From: DLAJ01 sp023663615
GTDB taxonomy: Bacteria > Bacillota > Clostridia > Lachnospirales > Lachnospiraceae
Reading direction: 5' to 3'
Assembly (NCBI GenBank): GCA_023663615.1
Contig: JAMPHA010000003.1
Location: forward strand, 69,383 to 133,382
Length of the DNA: 64,000 nt
In this document: positions 9,678 to 18,617 of the stretch, one piece after another
How the letters are laid out: each line of letters starts with the position of its first letter
Position numbering within the stretch: position 1 is the stretch's first letter
Position numbers and translations under genes: made by a program
Notes under the pieces: generated by a model
Told to the model about the DNA's origin: nothing
Seen by the model: only the letters and a program-made list of their open reading frames with translations
Databases searched by the model: none

Positions 9678-11561
9678 ATGAAAAAGCAACGTCTTCCGAT
9701 CTGTGATATTTTGTTTTTCTGCGCGCTTGTGCCGCTTTTGTTCTTTTTTCTCTGGAAATGCCGCTATGGCTACGGCGGCTGTGACGAGCCGTTTTACCTG
9801 ACGCTGGCGCAGCGGCTCTCCTTCGGCGACGCGCTGCTTTCCGACGAGTGGAATCTCTCTCAGCTGTGCGGCGTTCTTCTTTTACCGTTTTACCGGCTCC
9901 ACGCGCTGATCGCGGGCGGAACGGAGGGGATCGTCCTGCATTTCCGCTATCTCTATACCGCCATGCAGCTTCTCACCGCAGTGTTTCTCTATCTTACGTT
10001 GCGCCGTTACCGTTACGGCGCGCTCTGCGCGGTACTCCTGTTTGCGATCTATACGCCCTATGACATCATGGCGTTATCCTATAACACGTTCGCGCTGATG
10101 GCAATGGCGCTCTGCCTCTCCCTGCTCTCCTGCTGTCGTCCGTCGGGACGCATCGGCTTTCTCCTTGCAGGCTTCTGCTATGCCGTCGCCGTCATCGCCA
10201 ATCCCTATCTCATCTTGCTCTATCTGGCGGCAACCGCGCTCTTTCTCCTTGCATTGCTCGTCCGCACCGCTCGTTCCGAGGCGCTCCGCACCTGCGGGCG
10301 CGGTCTGCTTTTGTTTACGCTCGGCGCAGCCATACCCGCCGTCTGCCTTTTGTTTTTCGTGTTCCGCCGTGCCGGAATTGGGACGATCACGGAAAATCTC
10401 TCCGCGATCTTTCACGATCCCGAACACGCCTCCCGCTCCGTCAAAGAAATCCTTTACAGCGCCTTCTATGTCATGCGCTCCATATTCGGTTCGTTTCTCG
10501 CGCTGTGGCTCCTTTTGACCGTGCTCGCGCTCATCGACCGAAAAAAAACGCATGCATGGATGTATTTCTGCATGACCGCGCTCGTCACGGCAACGGCGGT
10601 TATGATCCACATTCCGTCCATACAGACCGACTACAATTATATCATGTTCCCTGTCACGCTCTGCGGTCTTTCCGCTTATCTTCTCACCCGCAAAAAGAAC
10701 CGCCGCGTTTTTCTTTTCCTCTGGTGCCTCGGCATGTTCTATGCTTTCTGCCTCGGCGCAGCGTCCAATCAGGGGGAAAACGCCATCTGCATGGGAATGC
10801 CTGCCGCGCTGATCGGCAGCGTGCTTCTGATTCAGGATTTTGTGAAAGAGCAGCTGGCTGCGTCTTTCCGCTCACATGCAGGCGCACAGCCGGACGCCCT
10901 GCACGCGCAGGCGGCAAGTGCGGCGGCTTCCCCGTCAAACGCAAAAAGCGGCCGCTTCACAGCGCCGCTCGTGCTTTGCAGCGCCGCCCTGCTTTTTCTT
11001 TCACAGTTCGGCGCTGAATGTTATGCAAAATCTGTTCATGCGTTCTGGGAACCTTCCGTCTCCGCTCTGGACACAAAGATCACGGAAGGTCCGCTTGCGG
11101 GGGTCTGCACGACCAAAGAACACGCGGACGCTTACGATACGCTGCTATCGGAAATCCGCGGCTATCGGGACGATTCTTCCGAACCCGTGCTCTTTGTTAC
11201 CTCCAGCCCTTGGTGCTATTTATATGCGGAGCGCCCCTACGGCGTATACTCCTCCTGGATTTCGACCTTTTCCGCTTCCGACAAAAGCGCCGGCGTCGCA
11301 CTTTTGCTTGACCGCCTCGGCATCTATTACCGCCTGCATTCCGACCGAATCCCGTCGGATATTTATATCTTAAAAAACGATATTTGGTCCGACCGGCTGA
11401 GCGGCTGGGAGAACGGCTATCCGCTTGCCGCATGGCTGCTCACCACGACCAATATTGACCCGTCCCCGCTCTACCCGTATGACTGTGCGGAATGGGATAT
11501 TCTTTACGACGTAACGGAAACCACGCACGGATTTCATCTGCGCAGGATTTCCGCCCCGTAA
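9678..11561 (+). CDS. Polytopic membrane protein, GT-C glycosyltransferase-like
   Basis: This 627-aa protein has roughly eleven hydrophobic segments from residue 8 to about 450 and a C-terminal extracytoplasmic domain of about 170 residues. The first loop contains GGCDEPFYLTLAQ, an acidic motif where GT-C lipid-phosphate-dependent glycosyltransferases keep a catalytic Asp. That placement, plus the overall architecture, suggests a glycosyltransferase of the PMT/ArnT kind acting on the outer face of the membrane, but this is inference. The ATG at 9678 follows AAAGGA and was preferred over an upstream in-frame ATG at 9654. It stands alone, divergent from ftsH. Confidence 0.65.
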   Translation: MKKQRLPICDILFFCALVPLLFFFLWKCRYGYGGCDEPFYLTLAQRLSFGDALLSDEWNLSQLCGVLLLPFYRLHALIAGGTEGIVLHFRYLYTAMQLLTAVFLYLTLRRYRYGALCAVLLFAIYTPYDIMALSYNTFALMAMALCLSLLSCCRPSGRIGFLLAGFCYAVAVIANPYLILLYLAATALFLLALLVRTARSEALRTCGRGLLLFTLGAAIPAVCLLFFVFRRAGIGTITENLSAIFHDPEHASRSVKEILYSAFYVMRSIFGSFLALWLLLTVLALIDRKKTHAWMYFCMTALVTATAVMIHIPSIQTDYNYIMFPVTLCGLSAYLLTRKKNRRVFLFLWCLGMFYAFCLGAASNQGENAICMGMPAALIGSVLLIQDFVKEQLAASFRSHAGAQPDALHAQAASAAASPSNAKSGRFTAPLVLCSAALLFLSQFGAECYAKSVHAFWEPSVSALDTKITEGPLAGVCTTKEHADAYDTLLSEIRGYRDDSSEPVLFVTSSPWCYLYAERPYGVYSSWISTFSASDKSAGVALLLDRLGIYYRLHSDRIPSDIYILKNDIWSDRLSGWENGYPLAAWLLTTTNIDPSPLYPYDCAEWDILYDVTETTHGFHLRRISAP

Positions 11562-11615
11562 TCTTGATTGCACCGCGACCGCTACTGTGCCGCGACCGTT
11601 TCGCTGCCGCGGTTG

Positions 11616-13172
11616 TTATTGCGCCGCGACCGCGGTAATCCCACCCGCCGCATCCAGTTTATAAAATACCGGAGCGGAATTGCTTGTGACATACCAGATC
11701 ACTTCCCCGTTGTGACAGATGGGCTGGCAGTCCGACAATGCCGCGTCCGCCGTCCCGATCGCGCCGATCCCGCCCCCATCCGTATATCGCGTATAGTAAA
11801 ACGTTCCGCGCGCATCCGTCCACATGAGGTATCCGCCGCTTAATCCCGTGGAAACAAGCACCGGCGTGAGCATTCCGTCCGACTGCGTAATTCTTGCCGC
11901 CGAGGAAGCAAGCCCGTTCTTTGCCGTGTAGCCGATATAAATCTCACGCGTCCCTCTTCCGCCAATACCGTCATAATTAAATGCCGTCACATAGCCGCTT
12001 GCCGTTTCCGCCAGACCGCCGACAGACGCGCCGGTATAATTATCGCCCGTTGTCCCCGGAAACGCCATCAGCGTGCTCTGCGATACGCTGCCGCTGAATT
12101 TCTCTCCTCCGGCTTTCGCGCTGTTATATCTCATCAATACAATGCTGCGCGGATAAGCGTCCCCATGATCGAGCGTCACAAGATTTTGATCCTGATCCAC
12201 CAAAACAAACTGATTGAAAGAATGACTGACATATCCCACGCTGCTGTTCATCACGATATGATAGGTATCTGTCAGTGTCATATCGCTCTGACGCACCGCC
12301 ATTGTCATATTCGCCTGATGATTTAAGCCGTCTCTGGCAGACGCATACATGGTATGACAGGTACGGATATACAGATAATTCCCATATTCGGCACAACGAA
12401 GCGAACCTGCGTCAAACGGAGAGACCGTATTGGCGCCGCAAAGGCTCGTATGCCCCAGCCGCTGCCAGTCTTTGGAATACTTCACGACACGCACCACTTC
12501 CCTATTGTTATCCTGCGCCGGATTATCCTGTCCAAAGATCAGGAAATTATAGTTCTGCCCCGCAAAGAAGCCGCCCCAAAGCGGCAGCTCCATCGGAATG
12601 CTGCGGCTGGACGTGATATGGAACGCATCATCATAATCCTCCACCACGATCTGCCCGTCAATATACTCCACGCGCGTCAATCCCTGATCGCTCCCCCCCA
12701 TGACCTTAACCATTTCCTGTCCGTCAATATATTCCACGCGCGTCAATCCGCCCATGGGATTCTCGTACAGATAGGATTTCACCGTGTCGGACCAGTTCCA
12801 ATTATAATTACTGTACCAGCGATAATTCTGGGCATTCCGATTATTAGATACGGCAGGCGTTATATCCGTCTGCGCCGTCGTACCCGGAACCGTCCCGGTT
12901 CCGCTCTGGTAAGGAAGCACATTCGCCGGGTCAAACGTCAGCGGGTTGTATGGGAGCCTCCCCTCGTAAATCCCGTATGTCGTATAATGCCCGTACAATA
13001 CTTCCGGCGACGCATTCCCCGAAAATACTGCCGCCACATCCGGATTCTGCGCTAAATACCACTGTGCGTCAAATACCGCGCCATCCGCCATGTACTGTGG
13101 AGCGGCGCTCACAGACAGGCTGTTTACGCAGAGCAGAACTGCCAGCAGCGCTGCAAACCATTTTTTCTTCAT
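11616..13172 (-). CDS. Secreted protein with NPDV-type repeat motif and possible beta-propeller
   Basis: The 518-aa product begins with a clear signal peptide (MKKKWFAALLAVLLCVNSLS...) cleaved near SAAPQ. Residues about 30-75 hold a motif seen in many secreted Lachnospiraceae proteins: FDAQWYLAQNPDVAA followed by HYTTYGIYEGR. A second part repeats the short strand TRVEYIDGQ twice about 21 residues apart. The rest is rich in Gly/Ser/Tyr beta strands and may form a propeller; no enzyme motif was recognised. The start at 13172 has AAGGAGG nine bases upstream. It is monocistronic and divergent from pyrG. Function unknown; an envelope or extracellular role is inferred. Confidence 0.7.
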   Translation of the reverse strand: MKKKWFAALLAVLLCVNSLSVSAAPQYMADGAVFDAQWYLAQNPDVAAVFSGNASPEVLYGHYTTYGIYEGRLPYNPLTFDPANVLPYQSGTGTVPGTTAQTDITPAVSNNRNAQNYRWYSNYNWNWSDTVKSYLYENPMGGLTRVEYIDGQEMVKVMGGSDQGLTRVEYIDGQIVVEDYDDAFHITSSRSIPMELPLWGGFFAGQNYNFLIFGQDNPAQDNNREVVRVVKYSKDWQRLGHTSLCGANTVSPFDAGSLRCAEYGNYLYIRTCHTMYASARDGLNHQANMTMAVRQSDMTLTDTYHIVMNSSVGYVSHSFNQFVLVDQDQNLVTLDHGDAYPRSIVLMRYNSAKAGGEKFSGSVSQSTLMAFPGTTGDNYTGASVGGLAETASGYVTAFNYDGIGGRGTREIYIGYTAKNGLASSAARITQSDGMLTPVLVSTGLSGGYLMWTDARGTFYYTRYTDGGGIGAIGTADAALSDCQPICHNGEVIWYVTSNSAPVFYKLDAAGGITAVAAQ

Positions 13173-13498
13173 GATGTCATTCCTCCTTTGGATGTCCGAT
13201 TCTTTTTGGTTCTTGCAGACAACCTTCATTTTTATCCCTTTCATCTTAGCATCCGCCCCATACCCTGTCAACACGGGGCTTCTTACGGTTCCAGCCTTTT
13301 TCTCCTGATTTTTCCTCTTTATTTGTTTTTTTGAGAAACGTTCTTTCGTTTTTTTGAGAAATCAGTAGATTTTTGTCTTCAAACCGTTATATAATGGATA
13401 CATATTTGTTTTTACGCCAGAGAAGCAGTAAATGCATTCCTGCAAAACGGCAGAATGCTTTCTGTGGCATCACACAGCAACCGATCAGGAGGAACACT
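13173..13498. promoter_or_regulatory. Divergent promoter region between secreted protein gene and pyrG
   Basis: This 326-base gap contains no convincing gene. A TATAAT box lies at about 13390-13395, pointing to pyrG, but I see no good -35 at the right distance. Two direct copies of TTTTTTTGAGAAA lie near 13326 and 13350. The GGGC transcription start used for CTP-sensitive pyrG control in Bacillus was looked for downstream of the TATAAT and not found. Confidence 0.4.
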
Positions 13499-15112
13499 AT
13501 GGCAGTCAAATACGTCTTTGTCACCGGCGGCGTTGTCTCCGGGCTTGGAAAAGGGATCACCGCCGCATCGCTCGGCAGATTATTAAAGGCACGCGGATAT
13601 AAAGTCACCATGCAGAAATTTGATCCTTATATCAATATTGATCCCGGCACGATGAACCCGGTCCAGCACGGCGAGGTCTTTGTCACCGACGACGGCACGG
13701 AAACCGATTTGGATCTCGGACATTATGAGCGTTTCATTGACGAGAATCTGGACAAAAATTCCAATGTGACGACCGGCAAGATTTACTGGTCCGTTTTACA
13801 AAAAGAGCGGCGCGGGGATTACGGCGGCGGGACCGTCCAGGTCATCCCCCATATCACCAATGAGATCAAGAGCCGCTTTTACCGCAACTTTACCGATGAC
13901 GAGACAAGAATCGCCATCATCGAGGTCGGCGGCACGGTCGGCGATATTGAATCCCAGCCTTTCCTTGAGGCGATCCGCCAGTTTCAGCATGAAGTCGGAC
14001 GCAACAACGCCATCCTCATTCATGTGACGCTGATCCCTTATCTGCGCGCGTCTCAGGAAATGAAGACAAAGCCGACGCAGGCAAGCGTCAAAGAATTGCA
14101 GGGATTAGGACTCCGCCCCGACATCATCGTATGCCGCAGCGAATATCCGCTCAATCAGCATATCAAGGATAAGATTGCCCTTTTCTGTAATGTGCCGAAC
14201 AGTCACGTATTGCAGAATCTTGACGTGGAGCACCTCTATGAGGCGCCGCTTGCCATGGAAAAAGAACACTTAGCCTCCGTCGCCTGCGAATGCCTGGAAT
14301 TGGAGCAGCGCGAACCGGACTTAAAGGACTGGAGCGCCATGGTGGAAGACCTTCACAATCCGACCGACGAGGTTACGATCGCGTTAGTCGGCAAATACAC
14401 CGCTCTGCACGACGCTTATATCAGCGTTGTGGAGGCGCTCAAGCACGGCGGCATTCCCAATCACACGACCGTCAATATCAAATGGATCGATTCGGAGACC
14501 GTGACGAAAGAAAATGTGGACGAGCTGTTAAACGGCGTTGACGGGATTTTGGTTCCGGGCGGCTTTGGCGACCGCGGGATCGACGGTATGCTTTTTGCGA
14601 TCCAATACGCCCGCACCAACGGCATTCCGTACCTCGGACTCTGCCTCGGTATGCAGCTTTCCATTGTAGAATATGCGCGAAACGTCGTGGGGTACGAAGA
14701 CGCCCACAGCATCGAGCTGAACGCCGGCACGCTTCATCCGGTCATCGCCTTGATGCCCGACCAGAACGGCGTTGAGGACATCGGCGGCACGCTGCGGCTC
14801 GGCTCCTACCCCTGTGTGCTGGACGAATCCTCTCTGGCGTACAAGCTTTACGGCGAAAAGACCATTCACGAGCGCCACAGGCACCGCTACGAGGTCAACA
14901 ACGATTACCGCGCGGTGCTGACCGAAAAAGGCATGCGTCTCTCCGGTCTTTCCCCCGACGGCAGGATCGTAGAAATGTGCGAGATTCCCGCGCATCCGTT
15001 CTTTATCGCGACGCAGGCGCATCCGGAACTGAAATCAAGACCGAACCGACCGCATCCCCTGTTTAAGGGATTCGTGGCGGCCGCCCTCCAAAAGAGTTCC
15101 GCTGACGCGTAA
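13499..15112 (+). CDS. pyrG: CTP synthase
   Basis: PyrG aminates UTP to CTP with ATP and glutamine. It is 537 aa, the standard length. The N-terminal synthetase domain opens MAVKYVFVTGGVVSGLGKG (P-loop) and has DPYINIDPGTMNP and DLGHYERF. The C-terminal class I glutaminase domain has the oxyanion motif PGGFGDRG, nucleophile Cys in YLGLCLGMQ, and the catalytic His-Pro-Glu in QAHPELKSRP. The start at 13499 follows AGGAGG; the in-frame extension upstream to 13373 lacks a site and lacks homology. The gene ends amid a run of hairpins. Confidence 0.97.
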   Translation: MAVKYVFVTGGVVSGLGKGITAASLGRLLKARGYKVTMQKFDPYINIDPGTMNPVQHGEVFVTDDGTETDLDLGHYERFIDENLDKNSNVTTGKIYWSVLQKERRGDYGGGTVQVIPHITNEIKSRFYRNFTDDETRIAIIEVGGTVGDIESQPFLEAIRQFQHEVGRNNAILIHVTLIPYLRASQEMKTKPTQASVKELQGLGLRPDIIVCRSEYPLNQHIKDKIALFCNVPNSHVLQNLDVEHLYEAPLAMEKEHLASVACECLELEQREPDLKDWSAMVEDLHNPTDEVTIALVGKYTALHDAYISVVEALKHGGIPNHTTVNIKWIDSETVTKENVDELLNGVDGILVPGGFGDRGIDGMLFAIQYARTNGIPYLGLCLGMQLSIVEYARNVVGYEDAHSIELNAGTLHPVIALMPDQNGVEDIGGTLRLGSYPCVLDESSLAYKLYGEKTIHERHRHRYEVNNDYRAVLTEKGMRLSGLSPDGRIVEMCEIPAHPFFIATQAHPELKSRPNRPHPLFKGFVAAALQKSSADA

Positions 15113-15172
15113 CTCTTTCGAAATTCGCGTAAGCGAATTTCTTTCAAAGAACTCGCAGGATGCGAGTTCTTT
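15091..15172 (+). repeat. Three consecutive perfect hairpins at the end of pyrG
   Basis: Three inverted repeats follow one another. AAAGAGTT (15091-15098) pairs with AACTCTTT (15111-15118) and straddles the pyrG stop. GAAATTCGC (15120-15128) pairs with GCGAATTTC (15133-15141). AAAGAACTCGCA (15146-15157) pairs with TGCGAGTTCTTT (15161-15172). The sequence GACGCGTAACTCTTT occurs at 15104 and again at 15177, flanking the last two hairpins as a direct repeat. Confidence 0.8.
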
Positions 15173-15205
15173 TGATGACGCGTAACTCTTTGCATTACAC
15201 ATAAA

Positions 15206-15242
15206 AAGGCTTTCGGGAAACGCCCCGGAAGCCTTGATTTTA
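15206..15242 (+). terminator. Rho-independent terminator of pyrG
   Basis: AAGGCTTTCGGG (15206-15217) pairs with CCCGGAAGCCTT (15224-15235) with one G-T pair and a six-base loop, followed by GATTTTA. A-rich sequence precedes it, so it may also serve the convergent chemotaxis receptor gene. Confidence 0.8.
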
Positions 15243-15303
15243 TGGAACAAATTGGAACAAATTCTGAGTGTCAAAACAAAACCACGCGCCGCCGCGTTAT
15301 ACG

Positions 15304-17004
15304 TCACACATGGAAAAACTTCATGCTCTCATTTAAGTCATTCGCGATCGCGTTCAGCTTTTCTGCGTCTTCTGCGATCTCCGCCATCATCCGGTTTGCC
15401 GTGACGGTCGATTCAGAGGTTTCCTCGGAGCTTGCGGCATTTTCCTCTGCGATCGCGCTTAAGTTCTGCACAATGTCTACCACGTTGATCCGCGCTTCAT
15501 CCAAATGCTGCGTCATATCATGAATATCCTGGATCCTGCTGATGGATGCCTCAATACCGCCCTGCACCCTGGAGAAGATCTCATCCGTTCTGCGCACATG
15601 CTCCTCCTGCAGATCCATGATCTCCTTTACCTGATCCATTGTGCTGACGGCACGATTGGAATTCTCGATCAGTGCCGCTACAATATCCTCAATCTGCTTC
15701 GCCGAAGTATTCGTCTGATCGGAAAGCTTCTGAATCTGCGTTGCCACAACCGCAAACCCTTTTCCGGTATCGCCCGCACGTGCGGCCTCGATCGTCGCAT
15801 TGAGCGATAACAGCCCGGTCTCGTCCGCAATACTTGTGATCAGCTGCGTCGCCTCTTTGATCTTCTCCGCAGAATCATTCGTCATATTCGTCTGCCGATA
15901 AATGATCTCGATCGCTTCCCGCGCTCTTTCGTTGATCTCGTTTAATTCAGCCAGCGTCTCTGACGCCTGCTGCCCCGTCGCGCGCATACTTGCCGCATTC
16001 TCATTGAGCACAATGGACTGTTCCTTTGTTTCCTCCACCATACTGCCCATCTCGGTCACATTTCCGGTCGCATTCTGTGTTTCTTTTGCCTGCGTTCCCG
16101 CCGTCACCGCGATTTCCTGTACCGCTCTCTCCACATGTCCTACCGTCTCTGCGGAGCCCAGCGCAGAATCCTGCATCCGCGCCGCCGCATCGATCAGCGT
16201 TACGCTATGTGCCTGAATCACAGAAACGATACGCACCAATTCCTCACGCAGTCCCGCAATACTGCGGCTCATCGTACCGATCTCGTCCCTGCGCTTTAAC
16301 TGCCCGTCTCCCATTTCGACAGTCAGATCGCCGTGCGCGATCTTGTCCACCGCCTGCACGCCTTTATTCAGGACTTTGGTGATCATGCCGACGACCAGAA
16401 CTGCGGCGATAATCCACAGACCGCCCATCACAACCGTCACCAGTAAGATCGTTAATTGCACGCCCCGGATCGCAGAATCAAAATCCTCCTGCCGCTTTGC
16501 GATCATGACCATACCGACGGGCGGCTCCGTTGACAGATTGATGATCGGCTGATAGTACGCCATATAGACTTCTCCGTCAATGACAAGGCGGCTGTCCATG
16601 CTGCCCTGCCCGTTTCCAAGTACGGCGTCCGCAATGCTCTGCTTCACCGGAATATCCGTCAGCCGTTCTCCGTTCGCATCCGTGAGGGACGAGAGCATCA
16701 CATCCGTTCCGTAATACACCGTCACCTCCATATTGCTGTCCTTTACGGAGTCAACAATATCCGTATTCTGCGAAAGATTCATGGTATTTCCTTTTTTGAA
16801 ATTCCCGTTCTCGTCCAGACGATAATTTCCATTCGCCCCATAATCATAAATATTCAGTACGGAAATCGCCGTCGCGCGCATTCCTGAATAGTTCTGTTCC
16901 TCCATCGCGCCGCGGATCTGCGCAGAGGATACGATAAAAATAATGATTCCCATCAGCACGATCGGCGCGATGGACAGTATCAGGATCTTAGATTTCAGTT
17001 TCAT
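15304..17004 (-). CDS. Methyl-accepting chemotaxis protein
   Basis: This 566-aa transmembrane chemoreceptor has TM1 at about residues 7-28, an extracellular sensing region of about 150 residues that looks like a single Cache domain (NIYDYGANGNYRLDENG, then TVYYGTDVMLSSL), TM2 near 180-205, a HAMP segment, and a long cytoplasmic coiled coil. The signalling tip reads IADETGLLSLNATIEAARAG, slightly divergent from the usual QTNLLALNAAIEAARAG. The start has GAGAGG seven bases upstream. The ligand is unknown. It is monocistronic, and no flagellar or che genes occur in the window. Confidence 0.92.
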   Translation of the reverse strand: MKLKSKILILSIAPIVLMGIIIFIVSSAQIRGAMEEQNYSGMRATAISVLNIYDYGANGNYRLDENGNFKKGNTMNLSQNTDIVDSVKDSNMEVTVYYGTDVMLSSLTDANGERLTDIPVKQSIADAVLGNGQGSMDSRLVIDGEVYMAYYQPIINLSTEPPVGMVMIAKRQEDFDSAIRGVQLTILLVTVVMGGLWIIAAVLVVGMITKVLNKGVQAVDKIAHGDLTVEMGDGQLKRRDEIGTMSRSIAGLREELVRIVSVIQAHSVTLIDAAARMQDSALGSAETVGHVERAVQEIAVTAGTQAKETQNATGNVTEMGSMVEETKEQSIVLNENAASMRATGQQASETLAELNEINERAREAIEIIYRQTNMTNDSAEKIKEATQLITSIADETGLLSLNATIEAARAGDTGKGFAVVATQIQKLSDQTNTSAKQIEDIVAALIENSNRAVSTMDQVKEIMDLQEEHVRRTDEIFSRVQGGIEASISRIQDIHDMTQHLDEARINVVDIVQNLSAIAEENAASSEETSESTVTANRMMAEIAEDAEKLNAIANDLNESMKFFHV

Positions 17005-17174
17005 GTAGTATCCTCTCCCGCAGTTTCTATCTGCGTAAAAAACTTGCGCGCCGAAATAAAATTCTTTTCGTCGCGCAAAAAGTATCCCGTTAAAGTCATT
17101 TTACCACATGAACAAAATTCTCGAAAGTGCTTTCGTATATTTTCGGGTTTCTATGATTTTCAGAATATACCGCA

Positions 17175-18614
17175 TCAGTCCGGCCATGTATAATCCATAA
17201 TCTGATTTTTTGCTGTTTCCGCTGCATTCTCCGGTTTTATCGCCGAAAAATCCAAATTCGCAATGATTCCTGTTTTCTTGCAGACGCCCGATAAATCTAT
17301 GACAAAATAGCGGAAAGCCCCGATTCCCTCCATCCAATGCTCTGAACAGCAGAACACAATATCAGGATGACAGCTTTGACGGATGACTTCCAGCTCTTTG
17401 GTTCCGAAAACACCGGACGGCACATCATACATCCCATATAGGTAAGGCATGGGAAGGTCACTGACGCAGACAGCGGAATATCCCTCCTGTAAGAAGAGCT
17501 TCCGAAGTGCCGCCCCAAAACATATAGCCTCATTCCGTCTTCCTATTATCATCACGAGCGGCAGCATAGCCTGCCCCTGAGAATCCTGCTCTCCCTCTTT
17601 CGATATTCCTTCTTTCTTTCCTTCCGGCGCTTCCCACACCAGATATTCGTGCAGGCGCAGTCTTGTCGGCTGCGTCAACGTGCCGCAATACATGATTCCT
17701 GCCACATCCGCCTTATCAGCCTCCCGTATCAGCTCGCTTTCTTCCTGTGGTTCTCCCTCCTTTTCGGGTATCCACACCAATACCTTTTTCAGACTGTCCT
17801 CTGAATCCCTCTGACAATCCGCATAATCAATCGAACTCCATGCCCGGTCCTTATGCATTCCAAAAAAGAACGCTTCCTGAGGCAGCATCTCTCCGCCCCG
17901 GTTCACCACAACCGCATTTTCCACAAAATCCGGCGTCCGATACAACGGATTTCTTCCGCTCAGCTTTCTGTAAAGATCCTGCCCGCAGTTTCGCACTGAC
18001 GAAAATTCCTCATAATTCAGGCAGACCGCCGCCGTCACAGTCGGCGCCGCATAGCTGTTCGCCAAAACCACCTCTTCCCCACAGATTGCCTCATGGCGTG
18101 CGGATGCCCGAAACGCCATCCCGTTTTCCTGTATATCCGCGGCATAAGAAAACCCTGTCATCGCAGCATCCGCACGCACACAGAACACGCCGCTTAAGCA
18201 CGCCGGCATACAGTACCCTGCTGAATTACTGTGCGCTGCTACGATAATCTGTCCCTGCAAAACCATACGCGCCACAATCGGACGAAGACTGTCATAATCC
18301 GCCATATTTTTTGTCCCCGCGCTCAAATGCACGACCGGTATCCGATGTTCAAGACACCAATTCAGACTTGCTTCTAACTGCCTGCGGGCAGCCGACAAAC
18401 TGCCATTATAAAAAATGCGGAGACTACAGAACGTTGTGTCCGGCGCATAGCGCAGAATAATGCCTGCCACGGTGCTCCCATGATGTGTCTGCAGAACATC
18501 CTCCCCGGTCTTCTCCCGAATCGTCCCATCTTCTCCGACACACAGGTCGCAGACTATTTTTTCTCCCGGAATAAAGCGGGTATCAAGCCCGTCATCCAAA
18601 ACTGCAACCAACAC
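17175..18614 (-). CDS. Cytoplasmic S8 (subtilisin-like) peptidase of a peptide maturation operon
   Basis: This 479-aa protein has no signal peptide or propeptide: it begins at the catalytic Asp strand (AVLDDGLD, Asp7), then His45 (THHGSTVAGI), the oxyanion Asn130 (HSNSAG), and Ser187 in NSYAAPTVTA, where GTS is usual. All triad residues are therefore present. The region after about residue 352 is not part of subtilases; it looks like the central module of the maturation protein at 28765-29832 (SDLPMPYLYGMYD here, TNEPMSALFGCYD there). The start is GTG at 18614 after GAGGAAGG, three bases after the exporter gene stop. As the last operon gene it probably trims the modified peptide; that role is inferred from context. 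Confidence 0.82.
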   Translation of the reverse strand: MLVAVLDDGLDTRFIPGEKIVCDLCVGEDGTIREKTGEDVLQTHHGSTVAGIILRYAPDTTFCSLRIFYNGSLSAARRQLEASLNWCLEHRIPVVHLSAGTKNMADYDSLRPIVARMVLQGQIIVAAHSNSAGYCMPACLSGVFCVRADAAMTGFSYAADIQENGMAFRASARHEAICGEEVVLANSYAAPTVTAAVCLNYEEFSSVRNCGQDLYRKLSGRNPLYRTPDFVENAVVVNRGGEMLPQEAFFFGMHKDRAWSSIDYADCQRDSEDSLKKVLVWIPEKEGEPQEESELIREADKADVAGIMYCGTLTQPTRLRLHEYLVWEAPEGKKEGISKEGEQDSQGQAMLPLVMIIGRRNEAICFGAALRKLFLQEGYSAVCVSDLPMPYLYGMYDVPSGVFGTKELEVIRQSCHPDIVFCCSEHWMEGIGAFRYFVIDLSGVCKKTGIIANLDFSAIKPENAAETAKNQIMDYTWPD

Positions 18615-18617
18615 CTG

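Noticed and set aside
13380..13500. CTP-sensitive reiterative start (GGGC) for pyrG, as in Bacillus
   Set aside because: No GGGC run follows the TATAAT box at the expected distance.
16026..16382. Plus-strand ORF of 118 codons within the chemotaxis receptor gene
   Set aside because: It lies fully inside the receptor reading frame, has Pro/Arg/Ser-rich composition typical of antisense shadows, and lacks a ribosome site.
17122..17136. GAAAGTGCTTTC, similar to a catabolite-responsive element
   Set aside because: It lies downstream of both flanking genes' stop or start regions in a position unsuited to control, and departs from the cre consensus at the central CG.
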